A DNA stretch of 64,000 nt from Arcticibacter svalbardensis MN12-7 (GTDB taxonomy: Bacteria; Bacteroidota; Bacteroidia; Sphingobacteriales; Sphingobacteriaceae), in NCBI RefSeq assembly GCF_000403135.1, contig NZ_AQPN01000012.1:1-64000 (forward strand). Reading direction: 5' to 3'. A program made the position numbers and the translations under genes. The notes beneath the pieces are model-generated. The model did no database searches, was not told the origin of the DNA, and worked only from the letters and a program-made list of their open reading frames with translations. The first letter of the stretch is position 1; the number at the start of each line of letters is the position of its first letter. Positions 50,884 through 59,668 of this stretch are shown here, one piece after another.

Positions 50884-52962
50884 TCACTTTAGCTTACGTA
50901 TCAAAAACTCCGCAACAGCCTCATCCACCTGAAGCATATTTTTATATTTCATCCAATGGTGCGTTTCATCAGGGATCATCAACGTCTCAAATGGTGTTTT
51001 CTTTTTCTTCAGCCTGTTAAGCAGATCAATACTTTGATGGAAAGGAACATTGCCATCATCATCTCCATGAATAATCAGAACGGGGGAGGTCCAGTTATCC
51101 AGCCAGGCAATAGGGGATGATTGCCAGTTTAGCTTTTTAGCTAAAGCAAGATCGGGTGCAGGTTCAGCACTTTCAGCGGGTAAAAACGTAGAAAGATTAT
51201 GCTCTCCATGTATATCCACTCCAGCAGCAAATAATTTAGAATCCCTTCCCAGAGCCAATGCTGTAAGGTAACCACCATAAGAACCACCATAAATGCCAAC
51301 CCTTTTTGGATCTACTCCATCCTGTGATGCCAGCCATTTTCCCGCTGCTTCTACATCCAGATACTCGGATGCTCCTGTGGTCCATGAATGAAGCGGATTT
51401 TGGAAATCATAACCATAACCTACACCCAAACGGTAGTTCACAGCCAGAACTACGAAACCCTGACTAGCCAGATATTGATTGAGGGCATAGGTATTGGAAT
51501 AATAATCGCCAAAATGCCAACCCAGCAACATCTGCCTTTGCGGTCCGCCATGCACAAATAAGATAGCCGGCTTTTTAGATGAACCTGATGTAGGCTCAAA
51601 AAGCTGACCATAAACCATTTTGCCATCAGAAGCTTTAAATTGAACCGACTTTGGTGTAATAAGCTTTTGGGAAGGGAAAGCAGGCGTAATCAATTCTTTC
51701 CCGATCATATTAATTTGTTTACTCCCAAGAGAGAGCGTTGCTGGTAAATTTGGTTGTTGAGCGGTTGCAGATAAAAAAGCGACTGTCTTTCCGTCACCAA
51801 GAGGTACTGCATTACTCTCCAATCCTGTCCCTGGAGTTAAGGTTTCCATTGCTGCTTGATCAACAGGCACTCTAAAAATGTGACGCCTGTCCCGATCCTC
51901 TTTATTCGCACTGAAATATACCCAGTTACCATCAGCGCTGAGTTTAACATGCTCAATTGCAAAGGCGCCTGGAGTCAATAATATAGGTTTTCCACCTGAA
52001 GCAGGTAAACTATAAAGATGTGGCCAGCCATCCTGGTAAGAAACATAAACAATATGACCCTTAGCAGCCCAATGAAGATTGGCACCGCCATTTGTTTCAG
52101 GATAAGAGCCCTGCAGCGTTTCAGGTGCCTTCCATAGTTCTTTTCCTTTTCCTGACAAGACATCAGCTATTCTTATCGACCATGGTTCATAAACCGGTGC
52201 AGTTAAAGAGTCTGGATACCCACCACGTGTTGCACGTCGTATAAATACAATTTGTTTTCCATCCGGACTCCATCGTGCCGACTGATCCATCGAAAAAGAG
52301 GGGTCAATCCATTTAATTGAAGACGCAGAATCTGTATAGATCCCAATTAACGAGTGATCATTCCGGGAGTTTACAAACAAAAGCCGATTGCCATCAGGTG
52401 ACCATTGTATGGAATGTACCGATCCTCTGCTGTAAAATAACCTTTTCATCGAAACTGATCCATCTAAAGCAGATACCCAAACCTGACCGTTTTTAATATA
52501 AGCCACCTGCTTACCGGAAGGAGAGATAACAGGATAGTCGCCATCAGTAAGCAATATCGCTTGCCCTCCTGCTTTAAAAGGCATGTAATATAGCTGTACA
52601 TGCGGCTCAACAGGAGCAGATGAAGGATTTCTTGGAATGCTTTCATCAAAAGCACCATGGTCACCCCCTCTCACAAATATCACCCATTTCCCATCTGGAG
52701 AAATAGTCACACCTGTTAATTCCTGACCCTCATCCGTGTTGAAATTAGTCAGTTTTCGGAGTTTAAATAAAGGGCCTTCAGCAACGTATATGTTGCGTAT
52801 TCCTTTTACGTTAACGGTAAAAGCTAACTTAGAGCCAGTAGAAGCGGCTGTCAGCTCCGTTACGAACGGATAACTGGTCACCGCTTCTACATCGAAGCCT
52901 TGGGCATAACTGAATTGCAAACCGGCCATAAGGGCCATAAAGAGGAATGTGTTCCTGAGCAT
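50884..52962 (-). CDS. S9 family prolyl oligopeptidase-type peptidase
   Basis: A 692-aa secreted peptidase with a signal peptide, an N-terminal beta propeller made of TolB/PD40-like repeats (SPDGKWVIFVR, SPSGKQVAYIK, SPDGNRLLFV, SPDGKQIVFIR, SADGNWVYFS) and a C-terminal alpha/beta hydrolase domain from about 430. The nucleophile is S561 in YGGSYGGYLTAL, with the catalytic Asp in IIHGDDDGNVPF and His in PDETHHWMKY. It would cleave imported or surface-bound oligopeptides in the periplasm. It sits 16 bp after susD in the same operon. Confidence 0.93.
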   Translation of the reverse strand: MLRNTFLFMALMAGLQFSYAQGFDVEAVTSYPFVTELTAASTGSKLAFTVNVKGIRNIYVAEGPLFKLRKLTNFNTDEGQELTGVTISPDGKWVIFVRGGDHGAFDESIPRNPSSAPVEPHVQLYYMPFKAGGQAILLTDGDYPVISPSGKQVAYIKNGQVWVSALDGSVSMKRLFYSRGSVHSIQWSPDGNRLLFVNSRNDHSLIGIYTDSASSIKWIDPSFSMDQSARWSPDGKQIVFIRRATRGGYPDSLTAPVYEPWSIRIADVLSGKGKELWKAPETLQGSYPETNGGANLHWAAKGHIVYVSYQDGWPHLYSLPASGGKPILLTPGAFAIEHVKLSADGNWVYFSANKEDRDRRHIFRVPVDQAAMETLTPGTGLESNAVPLGDGKTVAFLSATAQQPNLPATLSLGSKQINMIGKELITPAFPSQKLITPKSVQFKASDGKMVYGQLFEPTSGSSKKPAILFVHGGPQRQMLLGWHFGDYYSNTYALNQYLASQGFVVLAVNYRLGVGYGYDFQNPLHSWTTGASEYLDVEAAGKWLASQDGVDPKRVGIYGGSYGGYLTALALGRDSKLFAAGVDIHGEHNLSTFLPAESAEPAPDLALAKKLNWQSSPIAWLDNWTSPVLIIHGDDDGNVPFHQSIDLLNRLKKKKTPFETLMIPDETHHWMKYKNMLQVDEAVAEFLIRKLK

Positions 52963-52978
52963 AGTTTAAAGTTAAATA

Positions 52979-54397
52979 TTATTTGTCCCAGTACAGGCGT
53001 TGATCTAAGCCTGAAACAATAGGTACATTAGCCCCGTTACGGCTGGTTTCAACAGTCGGATATCCTAACCGTCTAATAAAGGTACTTAACACAGCTCCTT
53101 CAGGTATAGTAAAGTCACTATATTTATAATCATATCTTCTTGCGTCTACCCATGATTCAGGGTTAAGGAACATGGCCACATATTTCTCCTTAAAAATCAG
53201 GTCAAGTGTTAATCCCGCTTCACCAACACTTACTGCCGGGTTGTTAATATAGGCCAGTTGATCAACCGAACTCACCCCTAATTTATTCATATGGGCTTTA
53301 ATACCATCAAGGTAAGCTAAATAGGCCTTTGATTTGTTATTCGACCGGAATGCCGCTTCTGCCTCTATAAACTTAAGCTCGGCATAAGTAAATAGCTGTA
53401 CTGGGGCACCAGATTTCGAGTAGAAGCCATCTACACCCAAATAGGATTCTTCCTGATTTGTTCCTGTTCCAATACGTCCTGCACCATTTGGGGTTCCTCT
53501 GTAATCACCGAACTTAGTCAGTGTCGCTATTTTAGGTAGTCTTGGATCAAATATTCCATAGGTAGTTCCATTTAAAGCATCTACAAACTGGCTGCTTAAC
53601 CAACCATCCAGATTGAGCTGCGTGTTATTGTAAGCAACTTGATTCCATGGACTTAAACCATCAAATGCAGTAAGTGTTGCATCCTGTGTATCTGGGTTGG
53701 AACCATCATAAGAGCTTGCCACGGCAGTAAGAACAGCTGCAGGGTCATAGGTGCTGGTCTTGGAGAGCTGATTCAGAAACCTTGCCTTTAATCCATAGGC
53801 TGTACGAATCCAGTTTGCTGTATTACCTTTATGAATGACATCACTTGATGCATCCAAAACAACGGTCACATCATTTCGTTGCAAGTCAGCTATCCCTTCG
53901 TCAATTAACTGCAGACAAGTGGCGTGTAAAGTTTCCTGCGGGTCATACGTAGGTGTGACCACTTCTTTACCCATAAAAGCAGTGGAGTAGGGAACATCTC
54001 CAAACGTATTGATGAGCATATTCAAATTAAATGCCATTAATATTTTGCCAATTCCCAAGTGATAATAGGCATCTTCTGTTACGGCCAGATCATTCATCTG
54101 TTTGATGTTCATCATGCAGCTGTAGAAGTATGACCAGGTACCTGAGTAATCTACTTCATCGTAAGTGTCTGCACCACTACCTTTTGTATTGCTGGCCAAA
54201 TATTGTGAGTAGTACGAAACTGCATTGCCCATTCGGAAAACATCCAGTCCGGTCTGTGATGTTGCTGTCGCTAAGAGCCCATTCAATGGAGGATTAATAA
54301 CCAAATTAGGGTTATCAAGTTTATCAAGATAGCTATTACAGCCCGAAAAGATGAAAGCTAGAAATCCTGCGAAAATTAATATATGTTTATTTTTCAT
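52979..54397 (-). CDS. SusD/RagB-like outer-membrane lipoprotein
   Basis: The 472-aa protein has a lipoprotein signal ending FSGC and belongs to the SusD-like group 2 by its N-terminal LDNPNLVINPPLNGLLATAT and C-terminal VDARRYDYKYSDFTIPEG. It forms the lid over the SusC channel at the cell surface and captures substrate. Only 11 bp separate it from susC. The two peptidases downstream suggest peptides, rather than glycans, as the substrate; no glycoside hydrolase is linked. Confidence 0.93.
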   Translation of the reverse strand: MKNKHILIFAGFLAFIFSGCNSYLDKLDNPNLVINPPLNGLLATATSQTGLDVFRMGNAVSYYSQYLASNTKGSGADTYDEVDYSGTWSYFYSCMMNIKQMNDLAVTEDAYYHLGIGKILMAFNLNMLINTFGDVPYSTAFMGKEVVTPTYDPQETLHATCLQLIDEGIADLQRNDVTVVLDASSDVIHKGNTANWIRTAYGLKARFLNQLSKTSTYDPAAVLTAVASSYDGSNPDTQDATLTAFDGLSPWNQVAYNNTQLNLDGWLSSQFVDALNGTTYGIFDPRLPKIATLTKFGDYRGTPNGAGRIGTGTNQEESYLGVDGFYSKSGAPVQLFTYAELKFIEAEAAFRSNNKSKAYLAYLDGIKAHMNKLGVSSVDQLAYINNPAVSVGEAGLTLDLIFKEKYVAMFLNPESWVDARRYDYKYSDFTIPEGAVLSTFIRRLGYPTVETSRNGANVPIVSGLDQRLYWDK

Positions 54398-54408
54398 TTT
54401 GTTCAGCC

Positions 54409-57400
54409 TTAAAAGTTAGCATTTAATGAGAATATATAACTGCGTGTTGCCGGGTATGTAAATCCAGCAAAACCGTCTGTTGCACTTCCTGAGCTGGTAG
54501 AGCTCGATTCGGGATCGAACCCGGTAAACTTAGTACTTAACCAAAGGTTGTTTCCTGTAAAGGATAATGTTACTGCATTTAGAAATTTACTTCCTTGTAG
54601 CAAGGTTTGTGGCAATGTATAAGCTAATGTTGCACTGCGCAAACGTACCCAGGAAGCGTTCTCTATAAATGTTTCTGAAGCACCTCTGTAATAATTACGG
54701 TAATAGCCATTGCCATAATTTACACCGTCGGGACCAACTCCTTGTCCCAGCCATACAGACTTTGTATTTGGTGTTCCATCTGCTAGTACACCTTCAAATA
54801 CCTTGAAGTCATTCCTGTTTTCTGAGCTTTTTTGTAAAGCAAAAGCAGCCATAAAGTTGGCTAGCTGGTTATAACGGTATACGCCCTGCTGTGTATCGAA
54901 TAAGAAGGAGAAGCTCATTTCCTTATACTTAAATGTGCTGCCAAGACTTCCAATCCATTTAGGTTGCGAGTTGGCAATATATTGTTGTTTTGAAGCAGGA
55001 TTTAGAACAGGGAAACCATTTGCGCCGATTACTATTGGCTTTGATTGATCGAGGATTCCTGGATCTTCCGTTTCATCTCCATAATAACGTTGATACGTAC
55101 GGCCAAATAATGCACCTACTGGTAGGCCTGGAATGTATTTTTGGGTTACAGTAGAACTTAAATAACCATACTGAGTTCCCATAAGTATTTCTTTTAATGC
55201 AGGATTTATAGAAAGTACCGTGTTTTTGTTCCGCGTATAGTTTATGTTCATATTCCAGCTAAAATCAGGAGTTTGAATAGGTCTGCCTGTTAAGCTGATC
55301 TCGACTCCTTTATTTCGAATACTTCCGGAGTTGAAATATATTTTGTCATATCCTGCTGTTGGTGATACATAAACAGGAATGATGAGGTCTTTACTGGTAT
55401 TGTTGTAGTAGGTAAACTCAATCCCTATTTTGTCTTTCAGAAAGCGGAGTTCCGTCCCACCTTCATAAGATGTAGTGAACTCCGGACGGATATTTAAATC
55501 TCCGGTTTGATCATCCAGACTGAATGGTAATACACCGTTGCTTAATGGATCATCAATATTATATCCTGAGGAAGTGGCATAAGTGGTAGCATCTTTACCA
55601 ATCTTAGCTACTGAAAAGCGCAGTTTACCAAAACCGAACCAGTCTGGGAGAACTAGATTTTCTGAAAATACCCAGCTTGCACTGGCAGATGGATAATTAA
55701 AGGACCGATTTTTTTTAGGTAATGTAGAGGTCCAGTCATTTCTGGATGTGAGCGACAAATAAAGAAAATTATCATAACTCAAGGACCAGTCAGCGAAAAC
55801 TCCTATGATCCGGTAATCATTAATAGTATTACGTGCTGTCACTTTTTTGGCATTGCTCAAATTGTAATAATCGGGTACAACCAAAGTGTCGCCTACTGTA
55901 TTAACCGTATTTCGACTGGTTGAATATATGTCATTACCTACCTTGAGCGATGACTTAATATGAGGACCCAAATCGTTTTTAATATTCAGCATTAATGTAG
56001 AGTTGAGAACCGTATTCTTAGCTCTATACTCTTCTATGGTACCATATCCAAAGTCACCTGCGGGATAAAGTTCTCCGGCCAGACCTAATGGACCCGGAGT
56101 AGTACGTGTTCGCGAGTCATTGTACAAGTCGACGCCAAACCTATAATTCACATCCAGCCATTTGAAAGGGGAGTAAGTGAAATGCGAATTGGAGATTACC
56201 CGGTCTACGTCATCTTTATAATTGGTATTGGCTAAGATATAAATGGGGTTATCATTGGTTGACCCTATAATTGTATTTTGTGTGCCATCCGCTTTTTCAT
56301 AATCCCAAATATCCCAACGTGGCGAAAAATACGTAAGACCCTCATTATACCGGTCTGAATTACCTCTTCGTCCACCTGATTTAATGTAATTTAAAGAACT
56401 ACCGAAACTCAGTTTATCTGAAAATTTGAATTCGCCTCCAACTTTAGCAGAATAGTTTTTATAGTCGGTAAACGGCATAATCCCGTCCTGGTTAAACTGT
56501 GAAAAGGCTCCTGTAAATATTGCTTTTTCAGAACCTCCAGACATATTTAGACTATTACGGTAGGAATGACCGGTTTGATACCCATGTTTATAATTATTAA
56601 ACAATTGATCGGGATGAGTAGGGTCAATCGCCTTTGCTTCTTCAATTGTGGGTCCATATGCAGGCCAGAAACTGGTAGGATCATATACGCCAAGCCATCC
56701 CTGTGTATATTTATTCTGTGTTTCCGGGTATTTATTAATTTCGTCTATACTCGCTGTGGAGGTAAAGCTGACCCTGAGCTTACCTGCTTTACCCAACTTG
56801 GTCGTAATAATGATGGCTCCTGTAGCTGCCCGTAAACCATATAAAGCGGTGGCAGCTCCTCCTTTAAGCACATTTATGGATTCAATATCATCCGGATTAA
56901 TGTCTGCAGCACGGTTGCTTATTCCTAAAAGATCACTTCCGTCAGAAACATCAGTGGAATTGTCAATCGGGATTCCATCTATAATAAACAGAGGTTGAAA
57001 GCTCCGTTCAGAATTCATGGAATTGATCCCCCTTAAGATTATTTTGGCTCCAGATCCCGGTGCACCTCCACTTGAATTAATCTGTAGTCCCGCAGCTTGC
57101 CCTTGTAACGCATTCACCAGGTTCGTCTGGTGACTTGCACTAATCGCGTCACCTGAAACTTCTTGTGCCGAATAACCCAGAGAACGCTTTTCTCTCTGGA
57201 TTCCGAATGCGGTAACGGTTACTTCAGAAAGGACTTTATTGTCAGGTACCAAAGAAACGGTAAGTGTTGTGGATTGGCCTACCGGTACTTCTTTGGTGAC
57301 AAAGCCAACTAAACGGAAAACAAGAATGGAGTTGTTTCCTGGAACTTCGATACTAAAAAATCCGTTCGAATCTGAACTTAAGCCTCTTGTTGTTCCTTTA

Positions 57401-57678
57401 ATCAAAATGTTTACACCGGCTAAGGGAATACCTTTGTCATCGATCACTTTACCGGTTACTGTAGCCTGATGTGTTTTTACTTCATTAGTGATTACTTTCC
57501 TGTTCGTTTTGGGAATACTGGCTATTTTGCTTAGAATAATTTTACTCTTTAGACTGGTTGCTGAAACATTGAATAAAGAAAAAAGCAACAATAGAACAGT
57601 TAGAGTGCTAACAGGAAAAGTGGAGCATAACCATCGGTAATGATAGCCCTGGTCGTTTTTTAAGGTACAAACGTTCAT
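54409..57678 (-). CDS. SusC/RagA-family TonB-dependent outer-membrane transporter
   Basis: The 1089-aa protein has a signal anchor (VSTLTVLLLLFSLFNVSA), a carboxypeptidase-like domain (VTGKVIDDKGIPLAGVNILI near residue 73), a TonB plug beginning SEVTVTAFGIQREKRSLGYS near 153 with the RagA/SusC signature LNALQGQAAGLQI-like NLVNALQGQAAGLQI near 183, and a 22-strand barrel that ends SYIFSLNANF. It imports substrate energised by TonB/ExbBD and pairs with the SusD gene that follows. It heads an operon with two peptidase-type genes. No ECF sigma, FecR or hybrid regulator gene is adjacent. Confidence 0.95.
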   Translation of the reverse strand: MNVCTLKNDQGYHYRWLCSTFPVSTLTVLLLLFSLFNVSATSLKSKIILSKIASIPKTNRKVITNEVKTHQATVTGKVIDDKGIPLAGVNILIKGTTRGLSSDSNGFFSIEVPGNNSILVFRLVGFVTKEVPVGQSTTLTVSLVPDNKVLSEVTVTAFGIQREKRSLGYSAQEVSGDAISASHQTNLVNALQGQAAGLQINSSGGAPGSGAKIILRGINSMNSERSFQPLFIIDGIPIDNSTDVSDGSDLLGISNRAADINPDDIESINVLKGGAATALYGLRAATGAIIITTKLGKAGKLRVSFTSTASIDEINKYPETQNKYTQGWLGVYDPTSFWPAYGPTIEEAKAIDPTHPDQLFNNYKHGYQTGHSYRNSLNMSGGSEKAIFTGAFSQFNQDGIMPFTDYKNYSAKVGGEFKFSDKLSFGSSLNYIKSGGRRGNSDRYNEGLTYFSPRWDIWDYEKADGTQNTIIGSTNDNPIYILANTNYKDDVDRVISNSHFTYSPFKWLDVNYRFGVDLYNDSRTRTTPGPLGLAGELYPAGDFGYGTIEEYRAKNTVLNSTLMLNIKNDLGPHIKSSLKVGNDIYSTSRNTVNTVGDTLVVPDYYNLSNAKKVTARNTINDYRIIGVFADWSLSYDNFLYLSLTSRNDWTSTLPKKNRSFNYPSASASWVFSENLVLPDWFGFGKLRFSVAKIGKDATTYATSSGYNIDDPLSNGVLPFSLDDQTGDLNIRPEFTTSYEGGTELRFLKDKIGIEFTYYNNTSKDLIIPVYVSPTAGYDKIYFNSGSIRNKGVEISLTGRPIQTPDFSWNMNINYTRNKNTVLSINPALKEILMGTQYGYLSSTVTQKYIPGLPVGALFGRTYQRYYGDETEDPGILDQSKPIVIGANGFPVLNPASKQQYIANSQPKWIGSLGSTFKYKEMSFSFLFDTQQGVYRYNQLANFMAAFALQKSSENRNDFKVFEGVLADGTPNTKSVWLGQGVGPDGVNYGNGYYRNYYRGASETFIENASWVRLRSATLAYTLPQTLLQGSKFLNAVTLSFTGNNLWLSTKFTGFDPESSSTSSGSATDGFAGFTYPATRSYIFSLNANF

Positions 57679-58202
57679 ATAGATAGGTTATTTGAATTAA
57701 TTAATAAAGAATAAGGACATTTATGTAATAATTATCAAGTTTTTTGTACTGAATTAGTGTTTTTCGGCTTTATTTTCAAATTAAATGAGATTAAAATTGT
57801 GTAAAGAAGTATTATGCAGGTTGAACAAGGTGGCAATGTGTAATTCATATTAAAATAAGTCATCAGGTGAATGAATATGAGTGCTTTTTGTTAATAAAAC
57901 TTTAATATCGGATTTATTTTGTAAATAATGCAAGTATACTTTAACTTTTTTATTAATTTATGCATGACTAAAGAGAACGAAGGTATCCGAAGCAGTAAAA
58001 GGTAACATATAGATACCGAGCAATAAATCAACCTGCTAAATTCCCGAATTGAAATAAAAGCCTACCAATTTGAAAATTTGAAAGACCCTAAAATTCAAAC
58101 AATAATTACTTAAATGGCCTCCAGTGTCTTTAAACAAGCATTTTTTACACAATTATTTAATCGGCATCGCTTTTGTTAACTCGTTGAAAAAAATAAATTT
58201 CA
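57679..58202. other. Divergent intergenic region between susC and the GNAT gene
   Basis: About 520 bp of AT-rich DNA with no supported gene. It should hold the minus-strand promoter of susC and the plus-strand promoter of the former arginine operon, but no exact TAnnTTTG box was found at a convincing place for either. No clear ARG-box palindrome was seen. Confidence 0.4.
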
Positions 58203-58799
58203 ATGGAAGAACATTCGATAGTTGTTCGCGTAGCAACCTTAAAGGATATAAAATACGTAACTGAAATTATACAAGAAACAAAAGAATCTGCCTTACAACG
58301 CGGAATTGGCATATCAAATAGGACTCCAGAATCTATTGTAGCCAAAATGAGAGATGGAAAATCAATTATCGCTTTAACCGATACAGGGGACTGGGTAGGT
58401 TTCTCCTATTTCGAAGTTTGGGAAGGCGGGAAGTACCTTTCTAATTCCGGGTTAATTGTATCTCCAGAGTTTCGACACACTGGTGTAGCCAAAGCAATTA
58501 AAGAGCGCATATTCAAACTTTCAAGGGAAAGGTATCCAGTCGCTAAGATCTTCAGTATTACTTCAGGCATTGCTGTAATGAAAATGAATACGCTACTTGG
58601 CTTTGAACCCGTAACCTTTCAACAGATCACTCAAGATGAAAAATTTTGGGAAGGCTGCAAAAGCTGTGTGAATTATAACACACTCGAACAAAAAAAACAA
58701 TTCAATTGCTTCTGTACAGCCATGTTGTTTGATCCCGAAAAACAAGCGGATAGTATTCATAAACATGCCACCTTTGAATACCAATTAATGATTGCCTAA
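58203..58799 (+). CDS. GNAT acetyltransferase of the arginine-operon type
   Basis: A 198-aa GNAT with the acetyl-CoA motif in SPEFRHTGVAKAIKERIF near residue 92 and distinctive late segments MKMNTLLGFEPVTFQQITQD and EKFWEGCKSCVNYNTLEQ, then NCFCTAMLFDP. From memory of Bacteroidetes genomes, this type is the first gene of the arginine biosynthesis operon ahead of argG-argC-argD-argF-argB-argE, where it probably supplies the N-acyl group to glutamate. Here it is intact, but the next gene is only a remnant of argE and the rest of the operon is absent. It may be a relic or still functional. Confidence 0.8.
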   Translation: MEEHSIVVRVATLKDIKYVTEIIQETKESALQRGIGISNRTPESIVAKMRDGKSIIALTDTGDWVGFSYFEVWEGGKYLSNSGLIVSPEFRHTGVAKAIKERIFKLSRERYPVAKIFSITSGIAVMKMNTLLGFEPVTFQQITQDEKFWEGCKSCVNYNTLEQKKQFNCFCTAMLFDPEKQADSIHKHATFEYQLMIA

Positions 58800-58816
58800 T
58801 AGTTAAACTGTATATC

Positions 58817-59265
58817 ATGAATGACAAACCCCTTAATCCTTCAGGAAATGATTTTCCGGAAGAACTCTATATACAAAGTCTGGACCTCTTGAAATCACTC
58901 ATCCAAACACCCTCTTATAGTGGTGAAGAAACGATTACTGCTGATCTGATTTATTCTTTTCTGATATAAAAGGACATTACCGTATAGAAAAGAATAATGT
59001 ATGGACGTATAAAACCGTTATCTCAGTGCTGCAAAACCAACCATACGTACTAGATTGTATCGCTCATGGAAAAGCTGGTCACGCCGCCAGGGATGAAGGC
59101 GATAATCCCATCTATAAATCATTGAATGCCATCCGCTGGTTTCAAGACTATTGCTTTTCAAGAGAATCTTCTTTGTTAGGACCCGTTAAGATGAACGAAA
59201 TACAGGTCAATGCCGGTTTGCAGCATAATGTTATTCCTGCTGATTACTCATCATTCTCTACATGA
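58817..59265 (+). pseudogene. argE: argE (M20 N-acetylornithine/N-acyl-ornithine deacetylase) remnant
   Basis: A frame from ATG 58817 encodes an ArgE-like N terminus, SLDLLKSLIQTPSYSGEETI, and stops at 58969. In another frame the expected continuation, YRIEKNNVW, follows, so a frameshift lies near 58960. The sequence then jumps to the late dimerisation-domain segment LDCIAHGKAGHAARDEGDNP and VKMNEIQVNAGLQHNVIPAD and stops at 59265. About 130 codons including the metal-binding catalytic histidine/aspartate region are missing, and the C-terminal catalytic part is also gone. The enzyme cannot be active. It follows the arginine-operon GNAT gene by 17 bp. Confidence 0.85.
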
Positions 59266-59361
59266 TTAAGGAAACTGTGCTGATTATGTGGTGCTATAAA
59301 AACAGCAAATACATCTGCTAGAAATTTGTCCCGATAGATCAAACCTATCATAATGAATTTG

Positions 59362-59389
59362 AAGCCTTCCAAAATGGAAGGCTTTTTTT
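59362..59389 (+). terminator. Rho-independent terminator after the argE remnant
   Basis: AAGCCTTCCA pairs perfectly with TGGAAGGCTT across a 3-nt loop and is followed by T residues. It is probably the original terminator of the arginine operon. Confidence 0.88.
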
Positions 59390-59493
59390 GTTTCTAATCT
59401 GGATTGATTATCTCTTTATATTGATTTTCAATTAGTTATATATGTTTTGTAAATTGTGGTCTATCTATTGAATAGTAGTCGAAAAATATAAAT

Positions 59494-59577
59494 ATGCTTA
59501 CTCTCTTATTATTTATGGCCTTGCTTTTATGCATCTGCCTCATTTATTATTCAATTGATTGGTTTGAAAAAATTTAA
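59494..59577 (+). CDS. 27-aa membrane mini-protein upstream of kdpF
   Basis: ATG 59494 opens a 27-codon frame, MLTLLLFMALLLCICLIYY followed by SIDWFEKI, which is one hydrophobic helix with a short charged tail. Its TAA ends 5 bp before the kdpF ATG, the close spacing of co-translated genes. It resembles KdpF in size and character but lacks the LLKPEKF ending. I do not know a name for it; it may be an extra small subunit of the Kdp complex. Short length makes the call tentative. Confidence 0.5.
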   Translation: MLTLLLFMALLLCICLIYYSIDWFEKI

Positions 59578-59582
59578 GACTT

Positions 59583-59660
59583 ATGACCCTATTATTCATT
59601 ATCGCATTGGCAGTTTTTATATACATGGTGTATGTACTGCTTAAACCTGAAAAATTCTAA
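59583..59660 (+). CDS. kdpF: KdpF, small subunit of the K+-transporting ATPase
   Basis: The 25-aa peptide has one transmembrane helix and ends YMVYVLLKPEKF, which matches the conserved C-terminal end of KdpF in other bacteria. KdpF stabilises the KdpABC complex in the inner membrane. It lies 8 bp before kdpA. Confidence 0.85.
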   Translation: MTLLFIIALAVFIYMVYVLLKPEKF

Positions 59661-59668
59661 ACCCTATC

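Noticed and set aside
57679-58202. ARG-box operator ahead of the GNAT gene
   Set aside because: No convincing palindromic TGAATA/TATTCA pair at a usable position.
59026-59265. 79-aa reading frame as an independent gene
   Set aside because: Its sequence is the interior dimerisation domain of ArgE, in line with the preceding fragment; it is part of the argE remnant, not a new gene.
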